A stretch of 64,000 nt of DNA from assembly GCA_032871835.1 (NCBI GenBank), contig CM065296.1, positions 54,403,288 through 54,467,287 of the forward strand, given 5' to 3'. The DNA is from Dipteronia dyeriana (Eukaryota; Streptophyta; Magnoliopsida; Sapindales; Sapindaceae). The first letter of the stretch is position 1. Each line of letters begins with the position of its first letter. This document shows, piece by piece, positions 32,611-44,300 of the stretch. A model generated the notes under the pieces. It did not search any database. It was not told the origin of the DNA and saw only the letters and a program-made list of their open reading frames with translations. Position numbers and translations under genes: made by a program.

Positions 32611-35600
32611 CAAAGGGCCACACTATTGTGATGGGTGAAAGCCGTCATGAAGTATATATTTATTATAAAAATAAAATATCAAAGAAGTGTTGAAAAGAAT
32701 CAATAAAAAATCTTTGATTCAAATAAAGGCTAAAGTATAGCTGAAGAAAAATGTGATTGCTCGGGTTAAAAAATATAAATGGGATGATAAGCCACATGCA
32801 CATAAGCTCATTTGCTGAAATCTATTCTTTTTATAGCAAAATTTTTGGATGTTAATCAGTTTGACTTTGATTGGAAAAGCTTTAGATGATGATGTGGTTT
32901 GCATGTTGATATCACAATTGCTTCTTTTGTATACACTTGAAGCATTCCACGCACTCACAAGTTTTTCTCATTGTGCTTGATTCATTTGCATTGAGAGATT
33001 GTTTTTGAGAGATTAATGATAATCTATGATCCTCTTTTTAATCTTGAACAGTAGTGATATAATTTCTCTTACTGCTTGAAATGTGTGATTGTGTGATTCC
33101 CTTGTGAACAAGTTTCTTATTGATCAAAATGTGGAGCATATGTTAAGGGGGAGCTTACTTTGTTCTAACTTGGTTCTCTTTACAACTTGTTTGCATTATA
33201 TCTCATATTTCTATCATGCAACCTTTGTCTATTCTTGACAAAAAAGGGGAGAAATGTATTCCTCACCCTATAGTAGGATGTACCTTTTGTCTTTAAGGGG
33301 AGAATTCTTATCCTAAGGGGGATAAAAAAAATCTTGTTTATGTGAAATAGGGGAGTCTTGTTTCTAATTTTATATATACATAACTATATCTCACCAATCT
33401 TCTTTGGAAGATCTCTTGTTTGTTTGGTTGTGTTTATCTCATAGGTGCTTTCATGTTCAAAAATGAGATTCTTGAAGACTCATGAAGACATGAAGACATT
33501 CTAGTATAGATATTTCTTTGTAATGTGAGAATATGAGAATGCCATCAACCATGAGTGATTATTGTATGGAGAGGTTGAGATTTTGTCATGGAACAGCCAA
33601 ATGGGGAGATTGTTAGGTTTTAGATTTGTGTTGGCTTGATTCCATAACAAAATTCTTTTTCTTTGTAATATTTAGTTGCTTAGGTGGCTCATTATTTATA
33701 TGAGCTTCAAAAAAGAAAATTAACTTCTCATGCAAAGTTTGTCTTGAAGAGGAAATATGCTTGCTTAGATGCTAAGGTATCTAGATTATTCTTCCTCTTG
33801 CAAAGTGTTAGGCACACACATACATAACATCATATGTGTCCATGCATCGTTGTGCAAAATTTGGTATAACACATATACACGCTTATTCATGTATGCACAT
33901 GCATTAGACTTAAAGTTGATAATATTTGGAAATTGAATGTTTTAGGACTATATCTAGGAAATTGCATACTTGTGTGTTCTTGTGTTCATTTTAATGTAAT
34001 TGTTTGATATTGAACTTGATAATTAAGTTCCAGTCATTTCAATTACTCATTCATTAAGTTTAAATTTCCGAGTAGGAAGTCATGAAACTTTCTTTATCTT
34101 TATCGTATATGGTTTTCATCCACATGTATCAAGTCGAATCCATATTTTTTGTAAAAGTCTTGTTGACGTCCTTGTGCGTGAGGGAGTCCCGATTTGTAAT
34201 CCGAAGATGGATTCGAATTCGGAGAACAGTCAAAGAATAAGAGAGATGCGCGAAAGGGAGAAAAAATGGCAAATTGCATTTCGCCCCCATGGCCGTGTAG
34301 GCCTGTGGGGCACCATGCCGACTACTCTTCTTTGGGAAGCTGCAAGCCATTTCTCATTTCAAAGTTTAAATGCGAATTTATCACATATATTGCATGCATA
34401 TAGTGATTGGTGTGCATGGTCAATCAAATCAGTGTGATGTTTCATGCTTGATCTCTTATTGGTCATATGAGAGTTTCTTTTTTGAGCTCACCTCACTTAA
34501 TAACTCTCTTTCTTTATATGCTCCCTCACTGTGAATTCAATTTGAAGATAGAAAATTGTAGACATTTTTCGTGTTTTTTTCTCAACTTCCAAATATCATA
34601 ACTCTCTCAAATCAACTATATTTTTAGATTTTTAAAAGCAGAAAATGTTGGTCATGAAGAGAGTAACAAGTTCCAAGCATTTATAGAGTAAAATGATGGC
34701 TGGATTTTTGTGATGAGTTGATCTCTATTTGTGAGTCATTGTTTGTAAGTGAATCTTCTTATTTAAGTTTTCTTTTGTGATCTTCTCAATGATTCTTCTT
34801 ATTTAAGTTGAGAAAAATGACTAGAATGATGTTGATTCCATTTTTGGACTTGTTTGAGTGAATTTTGAGATTTGCTATTATGACTTTGATTGAATATCTT
34901 CGTAGCTTATCTTGAAGATCATGAGTTTAAATCTAGAATCTATTTGTGTTTTTTGATCTTTATTGTTTGATTTCTAGGTTTAATCAAATGTTTTAGAACT
35001 AGGATGTGTTGATTGAGTTTATTATTGTCAAAATCTATTTCTTATTTTATTTTTGTTTGTTGAATATGATGAATATGACAAGTGTTAACATGATCACTTG
35101 ATTACAAAGTTAGGTGTGTGATTTTTATTGAAAAACTTGTTTTGCTAACTTTGTGTGACATGATTAGGTTTCAAGATTTCTTTTAAGTGATCTTAATTGT
35201 TTGAGCTAGATCTCTAATTTCATGTTCATAAGAATTAGTTGCATTTCTTTGTGAGCTTGATTTGCAATATACTAATTCTTCATAGAGTTTGCATAATCTA
35301 CTTACTCTATTTGTTTATGCTTGCATCAATTGCATTCACTTAGATCATTTGCCTTGCGAAGATGTTGGAAGTCTCATTCCTTACAGAGTTTCTTTGGTTA
35401 GAGCATTGGAAGTCATATTTGAAAAGTGATTGTTCAAGTTGTGCATTGAAAGTAACATTTCTTGGAGTAATTTTTTGATTTTTGCATTGAAAGTCTTGGC
35501 TAGGATCGGGGTGATCAGAATAGCTAAGTGTGGAAGTCTCATTTCTTAGAGTGATTCTTTGTTTTGAGTGTGGAAGTCACGTTTTGGAGAGTGATTCTTC

Positions 35601-35937
35601 AATTTGTGCAAAGTGGCATTTCTTTCATTGTGTAGGGTTGAAGGGTAGCTTTCTAGGTGGAGTGAACACTTGATAGATTGTACCTTTTATCTTACTAGTG
35701 AAAAGTTTTTACCGGTGGTTGTGGTATCAACTCGTGGATGTTTCCTCTTCAAAGGTTTTACCATGTAAAAGTCCTTGTGTTGTTTTTTGCTTTGTATTTT
35801 CCTTGGATTGTACTGATTCATCCATTGCTTGTTTGAAATCACATTCACTTCATTGAATTAATCAAGTTGTTAGAATTTCTTTGTGTATTTGTGTTTCTTA
35901 ATGATAAAAAATGATTGCAATACATATTCACCCCCTA
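32611..35937 (+). mobile_element. Element F: Sirevirus-family 3' end (internal tail plus LTR), old
   Basis: 32611-33610 aligns with the 3' non-coding internal part of D and E (cacactattgtgatgggtgaaag, then repeated aaggggaga tracts) and ends in the polypurine tract aaatggggagat. An LTR follows from 33611 (TGTTAGGTTTTAGATTTGTG) to about 35937. The LTR is clearly more diverged from D than E's LTR is. It lacks the well-formed hairpin, and its minisatellite (35340-35610) is degenerate. The final ~40 bp of the LTR and the primer site are replaced by element E gag sequence. Any ORF here is not coding. Confidence 0.75.
33611..35937 (+). repeat. Element F LTR
   Basis: Collinear with D's LTR, including the final landmarks ttttaccggtggttg, cgtggatgtttcctcttc and a cacccc tract at ~35930. 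Truncated just before the expected TTAACC...TATTTT end. Confidence 0.75.
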
Positions 35938-35974
35938 CGTATATTTGACACTATAAAGGTTAAAGGGAATTTTC

Positions 35975-36170
35975 AAAGTGACTTAGTAGTTGAGGAGAAG
36001 CTCATAGAAGCATCACTTCCTACAAGCATGAAAGATGTTGTCATTGACAAGAAACCTCTAAGGACGAAAAGATCAAAGACCACCGAAAGGTACAAACTCA
36101 CCTTTTATTCTCATTTGTCATTACTGTAATACCATAGGCCATATTATGCGTAAGTGATTTAAATTCATTG
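35975..36170 (+). pseudogene. Element E gag C-terminal remnant
   Basis: Encodes SDLVVEEKLIEASLPTSMKD and VVIDKKPLRTKRSK, matching DLVVKEELLEAPLPTH and VVIDKKPHKKRRSK of D. A zinc-knuckle remnant CHYCNTIGHIMRK lies in a second frame, where a stop replaces the last Cys. The rest of gag is deleted at the joint with F's LTR. Confidence 0.75.
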
Positions 36171-38289
36171 AACATTGCAAAATTAGGGAATGCATCTAGA
36201 AATAGTGAGATTGAACTTCAATTCAAGCATGCTAAAGCTTTAGATTTTTAGAAGCATTATATGGTTGCAAACCATGGTAAGAATATTTGGAGTAAGAAGA
36301 AAGCATATCTTGTTAAACTTGACCAAACAAGTATTGTTAATGTTGAATAGAAGAGTATAAATGATATAATTATGGATCAAGTTATAGAAGGTCTTTACTC
36401 TCATATTAATATTGTTGTCAAGAAGGATGTTGATGATATTTGTGTAAGTTCACCCAGGACCATGAGGTTCAAGGGTGAGTGCTTTTACGATTAGAGTAAG
36501 TTGCACATGTGAGTTAGCTTTAAGATTAGTGTCAAGTTGTGAAGAATTTAGCTTACTTGTTTTGTTTCATTTTAACTTGACATAAACTTAGCTATCTCAC
36601 AAGATTTGTTAAGATAGTCTAAATCCGTTGATTAACGTTAGAGAAGTTGCATTGATTAATTCTATATGGTGATGTTTTTGTTATGTGTTTTATAGAAAGT
36701 TATTTTTATATTTGTTTTGAGTTGAAATGCTATGCTTTTTGTTCTCTTGGGATGAAACACCAACGACTTGTTGTCAAGTGGACAAACCAAGAGATCTCAT
36801 AAAAAGGGTGAAGATGTGGCATTTGATGAAAAAAGCTTGCAAAAGGTATTTCTATATCCTAATGCTTGCTTACTTGGATTTTCATCTGTCGACTCATTAT
36901 TTGCTATATATCATGTAGCATGTCATATTAGAGAACTAGTGTAGTGTTCTTATGGTTCTCATTGACATTCGCTCTTTCAAGATCTTTTAGTGATAATGTT
37001 CACTTTAATCTTAATCATGATGTATGCTTATATGTTTGATTGTTGAGAGGTATATTTTGAAAAAAAATATGAGCTTCATATTCTTTGAAAGCTACTCTCT
37101 TAAGAAGTAATGATCCTGAGTAAGTCTCTTTGTATTGCTTTTAGATCATGTGCTTATAAGCCATAAAAACTTGGTTTTTCAAAAAGATGCACTTTGTTTC
37201 TCTCGTATGTTTAGTTAAGTAAGTTGAGTTTGAATATATGTAAGTTGTGGATACACCTTGAAGTCTTATGACTAGTACATTAAAGATGACCTATGGTTAG
37301 TATCCATTTTGCTTCTGTAACTACATAGAATTCAATGAGCACCTTCATGAAAAGGACTACACACCTTGGTTATGAAGCGTCCCAATGTAGGAAAGGGCTA
37401 CACCACTGTGATGAGTGAAAGCCATCATGAAGTGTATATGTTTATGTAAGTAAAATCAAAGAAGTGTTGAAAAGAATCAATAAAAAAAACTCTTTTATAC
37501 AAAGCCTAAATAAAAAAAAAAAAGCCTGATGGAAGTATAGTTGAAAATCAAAAGTGCTCGGGTTGTCAAATAGAAATGGGTTGGCAAGCCACATGTACAC
37601 ACACGCTCATATGTTGAAATCTATTCTATTAAAAGCAAAAAATTCTTGTTGAGAATCGGTTTGACCTTTTTTGGAAAAGCTTAAGATGAATAGATGTTGA
37701 TATGGTTTGTATGTTGATTATCAAATTACTTATTTACATATACTTGAAGCAAAATGTAGACACCACTTTGTTTATAAGTATGTTGATATTCTTTCAATTT
37801 AAGAAGAATTATGAGAGAGATTGAAAATCTTATTGTATCTCTCATAGTATGTGAATCTTATTTTGTTGAGTTGCTTTATGCTTGAGTGTGTGATTGTATG
37901 AGTTTCACGGTGAACATTTTACTATCTTTATATTAGATAGAGCATTTATCAAGAGGGAGCATAATATGCAAACCTTTGTTCTTTTTTATGATATGTTCAC
38001 ATGTTTCAAGTTGATATTTGTTGGCAAATTCTTGGTTGATATGATGAATCTTATAGATGTTATTCAATGTGTCTTGATTTGCATGATGATTCTTTGTATT
38101 ACTATATGTCTTTGTATTATTTTCTTATGTGACTAACTTGTTTTGATTGTTTTCACTCATGTTTATTTTATGTGTTTAGTAATTCTCTACACAAGGTCAT
38201 CAGAAGAAATAAGGCTACCAGAAGTGGCAATCCCTTTAAAGCCATAGACAAATTCAAGTCTACCTCTAAGGCATCCAAATTCTCTAGGT
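36171..38289 (+). other. Element E mid region, non-coding
   Basis: Collinear with 24000-26100 of D at reduced similarity, with no long ORF and no pol motif. It contains the segment related to 8616-8906 (~37100-37400). Confidence 0.6.
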
Positions 38290-39230
38290 TGAATCCTTTA
38301 GGTATTTTGGGAACTAAGAAGTTGTTTCAAGAAAAAGTTTTTGACTTGAGTAAGTGTGGAGGTTCTTATGTCCATCGGATCTTGGTTGATAGAAATTGGG
38401 GAACATGGGTTAGCATGCTTGGAATGGTAAATGATAGTATTGTTAGGGAAATCTATGAGTATAAGGATAGTGCAACCAATGTAGACGCCATGATAGATGT
38501 AAGATGTTGTCTTTAGAGTTAACTCGGATAATATTAAAAAATTTCTTGGGTTACCTAATGATATTGAGTCAGATTTTCTTGATGTTGATATTGCAGAGTA
38601 TCTCAATATAATATGTACAACTCTTTGTGATGACATTGATTTTAGGTGGAGAAATCATTATTAGTCAAAGTGAATTGACTAAGGTAAGTGCCTTTTGGCA
38701 TCTTTTCACTTGCACCAATCTTGTGGGATCTTTTAACACTATCAAGCTAAATAAGGAGAAGATCAAGATTGTACATGTCTTAGTGACTAAGCAACCCATA
38801 AACCTTGGAGAAGTTCTTATGACTTTTCTTCATAGTGCGGCTTTGTTGACAAGGTTAGATAAGAAGTTAGCACTGCCAGGGTTTATCACTCAATTGTGTT
38901 TGGCTTTTGGTGTTAAGATACAAGAGGAAGATGTGCTACTACCTCCCTTAGAGAAGTTTAGTGATAAATGAATGACTTTTATGTCATACAAAAACAAGGG
39001 CAAAGCTTATGACACTTTTGGACTTTTTAGTTGATCTCAAGAAGCAAGCCATGTGATTAGCACAATTTGTCTTTTCGATTGGGCTACTCAAGTGAAAGAA
39101 GAGGTTGAAAGTTATTTATAAAGGTTGAAGAATCACAAAGAAAGATTGAGGAACTCAATTATAAGGTAGCTCAACAAGATGCTAGGATTAAAAAGGTTGA
39201 AGAAAGCATCTCCTCAAGCAAATGATCTAC
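38290..39230 (+). pseudogene. Element E plant-transposon-domain ORF, decayed
   Basis: Parallel to 26100-27078. It reads in three frames: DRNWGTWVSMLGMVNDSIVR (from ~38390), FRVNSDNIKKFLGLPNDIES (~38510-38580), and then 38627-38971 with SELTKVSAFWHLFTCTNLVG, VTKQPINLGEVLMTF and KKLALPGFITQLCLAFGV. A stop after FSDK is followed by further matching sequence and a coiled coil-like tail (KEEVESYL). All blocks seen in D are present in order. At least two frameshifts and several stops make it a pseudogene. Confidence 0.72.
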
Positions 39231-39792
39231 TCTAAAGCATTATGTGAGATCCAACAATTGTTCAACGTTCCTTGGTGATACAAGTGGCTAGTGGTGACCA
39301 TGAGGTACATTTCATTCTCTTTTCCTTTTGGCTACATATCATGTCAAAAAGGGGGAGAAATATATGTGCTAGCTTACTTAGTTTCAACCTTATTGAAGTA
39401 TGTATTTTGGGTGAAATGTTGAGTTTCTCAAATTTTTATTGTTTGTTTCATTTTAGTTTAATTTGGAAACTTGAACTTTTTGTGGCATGTAATATTGTTT
39501 TTAAATTTTGTTAGAATACTTTAGATTGCATATATTAAGGGGGAGATACATGATTTATTTGGGTTTTCAATGCTTTGTTCTTGCCAAAGTGTAAATTGCC
39601 ATATGTGTTTTCTTTTATATATACATTGTGATTTATGTAGAATTTAGGTGACTAAAAGAGAAAATCAAGAAGAAGTTCAAGTCTTGCTAAGGATTAGTCT
39701 AAGAATGTGTAACTCATTGTGACTGATCTTCGTTGTATTTGTTTTAGTGTATGTATAGGGGTTTTGATATGGAATTTGCCAAATGGAGAGAT

Positions 39793-40880
39793 TGTTAGGT
39801 TTTTGGTTTGTGTTGGCATTAATTTCATATCAAAACAATGTTTCACTTGTATTGATTAGTTGTCTTAGATTGATGATGATTCAAGTTTCAACGAAGATTT
39901 GACAACATATCAAGCAAGATCAAGTCTTCAAAGAGAAGTACGCTTCATTGTCCGACAAAGGTATATTTAGATCTCATTTCTCTTACAAGGCTTAGGCACA
40001 CATACATTGCATCCACATGCGTCCTTGCATCGTTGTGCTCATTTTTTATAACACATTCACACACTTGATTTTGAATGCTCAAGCAATAGTGTTAAATTGA
40101 CTAGTTTTGTAAATTGCATGTATTTGGACTATGTCTAGGAAACTGCATTCTTGCATATTATAAGTTTGTATATTTATGTTTCATGAACCTTGAACTTGAA
40201 TTTGGTATCGTATTGTTCCTTATTGAATTTCGGACACTTTGGTTCCTCATTCATTTGATTTAGAGTTCCGAGTAAAAAATTATGAAACTTTTCGGTCACT
40301 TACCATGTACTGTCTTCGTCTTCATGTATCAAGTCGAATTCATAATTTCTAGTCTATGTTTCATAGTTATCCATATGCATGAGAGAGTTCTAGTTCCTAA
40401 CCCGTAAACAGATTCAAATTCAAAGTTCGGAGTCCGAAGAACGCAAAGGTGCGCGAGGGAGGAAGAGAGCGGCCAAATGCTAACAGTCCACTCCTTCCCG
40501 AGATGGCATGTGGCCATCTCGGGAAGAACTCCTTCTACCCCCGAGATGCCCACATGCCATCTTAGGGAGAGGAGTTAGCTTGTGTTCATTTGCCCTCCAA
40601 TCTTTCTTTCCCTCTCATTTAAATATTCCCTTACCTATCTCATTTCATTAAAAGAAGAGAAACTGAAAAACTTGTGCAGAAAATTCTCTCAACTTTCTCA
40701 TCTCCAAAACATTACAGCTCTCTCATTTGAAGTCCGATTCAATCGATTCATGTTGGAGATTGTTCCTCTATCAATCCTCTATCATTTTCAAGAAGGTTGA
40801 GGTCATATATTCAAAGGTTTTTTGGTGGTTTTTCATTTAAAACGGGATTGTACATCTTCTTATAAGGTATTGAAAATTTA
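39793..40880 (+). repeat. Element E 3' LTR, 5' part only
   Basis: Starts TGTTAGGTTTTTGGTTTGTG after the tract aaatggagagat. It follows D's LTR through gtattgaaaattt at ~40870, then is replaced by gypsy sequence. Confidence 0.8.
40495..40525. promoter_or_regulatory. Perfect 13-bp stem hairpin in E LTR
   Basis: TTCCCGAGATGGC and GCCATCTCGGGAA around the loop ATGTG. It is at the same LTR position as the first hairpin of D but longer. The second D hairpin is degraded here and its CACGTG reads CACATG. Confidence 0.6.
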
Positions 40881-41575
40881 TTATGTTTTGTACTTCATGA
40901 AGTTTCTCAACCTAACTACCTTTCTTGGCATCAAACTTTTCTTTGAGTGTGTGCTTGATGATTTTCTTTACTGCTTCGACTTGTCCATTTGTTTGAGCGT
41001 GGGCAGCTGTGGCATAATAATTTGTAATTTGGTACTCGTTGCACAGTTGTCTGAATTTTTTATTGTCGAAATGGGTGCCGTTGTTAGTGACAATAGTATT
41101 TGGGACTCCAAAGCTGTAGAGTATATTTTTCTTCACAAAGTTTGTGGTATTTGCTTCCGTGATATGTACTAACATTTCATCTTCTACCCACTTTGAGAAA
41201 TAATCAATGGCCACAATTACTTGCTTAGCTCCACCCCCTGTTCCTGCTGGCATTGGACCAATTAAGCCTAGTCCCCACATGGCGAATGGCCATGGGGATT
41301 TGAGGCTTCTAAGTTGTTCGGGAGGCTACCGAATATCATTGGCATTCCTTTGGCAAGCATTACAACTTTATGAGCATCATTATGCATCCGAGAACAAAAA
41401 GGGCCAATAATAACCTTGCATGAGTACCTTGTGTGCTAAACTTCTGCCCCCAGTATGGTTTCCACATACTCCGCCGTGGATTTCCTATAGTATCCGATAT
41501 GTATCTTTCTCTGATACACATCTTTAGAGTATTCGGGAAAACCCTCTTCTATACGGTTCTCCTCCAATCAATGTT
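40881..41575 (-). pseudogene. Element G integrase, C-terminally truncated
   Basis: The zinc-binding region at ~41570-41300 shows GNHTGGRSLAHKVLMQGYYWP. The core (41280-40912) shows WGLGLIGPMPAGTGGG, VAIDYFSKWVE (first Asp), VTNNGTHFDN (second Asp position is Asn) and AHAQTNGQVEAVKK (Glu kept). The sequence ends soon after KEKFDAKKG at the joint with E's LTR. Confidence 0.83.
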
Positions 41576-42225
41576 TATCTTGCTGACCGGTACCTGATGC
41601 ATTTGGCTTCTAAGGGATCTTCTAGGAGTACATCTTCTTCCAGGTATCTTTTTAGCTGAGTCATCCAACCGTCTAATGGTGTTTGGATTTCTGAGATTTT
41701 AAAGTTTTTCGGCTCAACTATACTCGGTCTGAGAAGATGTGCAACCGGAATATTTTTTGGCATGATTGTGGTTGTTGCTGATGCTAGTTTGGACAAAGCA
41801 TCTACCTTCTCGTTTTCTTCTCTAGGGATCTGGACAATCATGTATTCCTTGAATTTTTGGAGGAGTTGTTTTGCTTTGCCCAAATAAGCCATCATACCTT
41901 CATCTCTTGCGTGATACTCGTCTGAAACTTGGTTGACTACTATCTGTGAGTTACTGAATATCTTAACCTCAACTGCTCCGAGAGCTATGCAAAGTCTAAG
42001 TCCTGCTAGCAATGCCTCATATTCCGCTTGGTTATTTGCTGCTTTGAAGTCAAATCTCATGGCACATCCAGCATCATCTCCTTCTAGGGTGCATACCATG
42101 ATCCCTGTCCCACTGCCATGAGTGTTCGAGGAACCATCGACATATAACCTCCATGATAAACTCTTGCCCAACATCCTTTTTGCTTCCAGGTTTGGTTCTG
42201 TGAATTCTGCTACGAAATCTGCCAC
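41575..42225 (-). pseudogene. Element G archaeal-type RNase H
   Basis: 216 codons open on the minus strand. WRLYVDGSSNTHGSGTGIM gives the first Asp, NNQAEYEALLAGLR the Glu, and IFSNSQIVVNQVS the third position, where Asn replaces the usual Asp. Family knowledge: this second RNase H marks Tat elements and would assist removal of RNA after reverse transcription. The continuous frame is the longest pol piece left in G. Confidence 0.83.
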
Positions 42226-43600
42226 TACTTGGCCTTCGAGTGATATTTGGGGATGTACTGAATATCAAATTCACTCAGCTCTATTGCCCATTTAGTTAAT
42301 CTCCCCAAAATTTCTGGTTTTTACAGGATTTGCTTAAGTGGGCAATCGGTGAGAACCTGAATCGTATGAGCCTGAAAGTATGGCATCGGCTTCCTTGCTA
42401 CCGAAACCAATGCTAGAGCAATTTTTTCTGCCTGTGAATACCTGGTTTCAGCTGGAAGAAGAGCCTTGTTGGTATAATACACTGGCCTCTGTACTCTGTC
42501 TTCTATCTTGACTAGAACCGAGCTTGCTGCTAATTCAGTAATGGATAAGTACAAGTGGAGTATTTCTCTAATTTTAGGCTTTGAAATGTTGTGAGCCTTC
42601 CCTAAGTACTCTTTCATTTTCAGGAATGCCTGCTCGCACACTTCATTTCATTCGAGTCCTTTTCCCCTTTTTGATCACTTTGAAAAAGGGAGCACATCTA
42701 TCTGTGGCCTTTGAAATAAATCTGCCCAAGGAAGGTAAGCATCCTGTTAAGTGTTGCACATCTTTTAGTGTTCTTTGTGAATTCATTTTTTGAAGGGCCT
42801 GGATCTTCTGAGGGTTCACTTCGATTCCTCTCTAGTGAACTTGGAAACCAAGGAACCTTCCTGAAGGAACCCCAAATAGGCACTTGTTCTGATTTACTTC
42901 ATCTGATATCTCCTTAAGACATCGAATGTTTCCCGCACGTCCGAAGCATGTTCGTCTGCCGAGACACTTTTAGTTAACATATCATCTATGAAAACTTCCA
43001 TGTTTCTTCCTATTTGACGAGCAAAGATCCTATTGACCAATATTTGGTATGTTGCTCGAGCATTTTTTAACCCAAAAGGCATTACTGTATAACAGTATAA
43101 GCATTGATCGGTCGTGAATGTTGTTTTTTCTTCATTAGCCTTATTCATATGGATTTGATTGTATCCTGAGTAAGCATCCATAAACTGAGTAATTCATGGC
43201 CTGATGTACCATTGACGAGTTGGTCTATTCTCGAAAGTGGAAAACTATCATTTGAGCAGGCCTTGTTCAGGTCCTTGAAGTCCACGCACATTCTCCACTG
43301 GCCAACTTTCTTCTGGACCATAACCACATTTGCTACCCACTATGGGTAGCTGATTTCTCTTATCGACCCTACAGCGAGCAACTTCTCCACTTCCTGCTTA
43401 ATTGCCTGACTTCTTTCGAGTTTGAATGACCTTCTCTTTTGTACTATTGGTTTCGCATTTAGATCCACCGCCAAATGATGTGATATTATTCGGGCATCTA
43501 TTCCTACCATGTCTTCATGACTCCAAGCGAACACATCTTTGTACTCTCTAAGCAAATTAATAAGGTCCTGCTTAACCTTTCCTTCTAAATTGGCCCCAAT
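42226..43600 (-). pseudogene. Element G reverse transcriptase and RNase H
   Basis: Minus-strand pieces: 43555-43340 (RSFKLERSQAIKQEVEKLLA), 43327-43145 (QWRMCVDFKDLNKACSNDSF), 43181-42894 (VMPFGLKNARATYQILVNRI; catalytic box EVFIDDMLTKS with both Asp), 42883-42698 (decayed connection) and 42641-42321 (RNase H: LLPAETRYSQAEKIALALVS, TDCPLKQIL). Frame changes separate them. Catalytic residues of RT are intact, so decay is through indels. Confidence 0.85.
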
Positions 43601-43729
43601 TTTGATCTTCTTATCTGGTTCATCTTCTTTTAAGACTACCTCTTATATTGGTTCATTTTTAGATACCTCCGGTTCCTCCCTTGGATCAAACTCGAACAAC
43701 AGTGATTCCTGCTCGATCTGATCTGGTTG

Positions 43730-44300
43730 TGTTATGGTGTATACTTGTTCACTATTGTCTCTTTCTTTATAAACCGAAAGATTAGCTCTTCTAGCCATCT
43801 CCTTGGACCCTTTGATTACTCCTACCCCTCATTCAGCTGGGAATTTGATCATTAGAGTATAGGTAGTTGTTACTGCCTTGGTTTTGTTCAGGAATGGTCG
43901 ACCTAATAGCATATTATAAGGCCAGTTGTTCAGGTCTACTACCACTACAAAGTTGAGTAACACTGTTTTCTGACAAGAAGCTACTCCTATCTTTACTGGA
44001 AGCTTCGTTGTCCCGAGAGACCTGACCTCTACTCCTCTGAATCCTCTGAGTGTGGTATGGAAAGGTTGCAAATCCTTTCAATCAAACCTAAGCTGATCAT
44101 AAACAGCCATATTGAGAATGCCTGTCGAACTAACATTGTCTACTAAAATTACCCTGACTTCTCTGTGACCAATTCAGGCACTTATAACAAGAGCGTCATT
44201 TGGTCGGCCGTCAACCCCATCTGAATCGGTTTCCGTGAATATTATCGGGTTCCATCCTTCCTTTACTCTTTTCAAATCTAGCTCGACAAAGTTGACATCA
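43730..44300 (-). pseudogene. Element G protease region
   Basis: The active-site neighbourhood at ~44100-44170 reads VILVDNVSSTGILNMA, a form of the gypsy D-x-G-S-S signature with the Gly changed. 44071-43829 carries the rest (FRGVEVRSLGTTKLPVKIGV, MLLGRPFLNKTKAV). A stop after YDQLRFD (~44080) breaks the frame. Confidence 0.75.

Larger units (their letters stand above)
35938..40880 (+). mobile_element. Element E: Sirevirus-family element, 5' deleted and 3' truncated
   Basis: Holds the gag C-terminus (35975-36170), the mid region, a decayed copy of the plant-transposon-domain ORF (38290-39230), polypurine tracts and the first ~1.09 kb of a 3' LTR (39793-40880). The LTR stops where minus-strand gypsy integrase begins. 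Same gene order as D, again with no pol domains, so lack of pol is a family trait rather than one copy's deletion. Confidence 0.78.
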
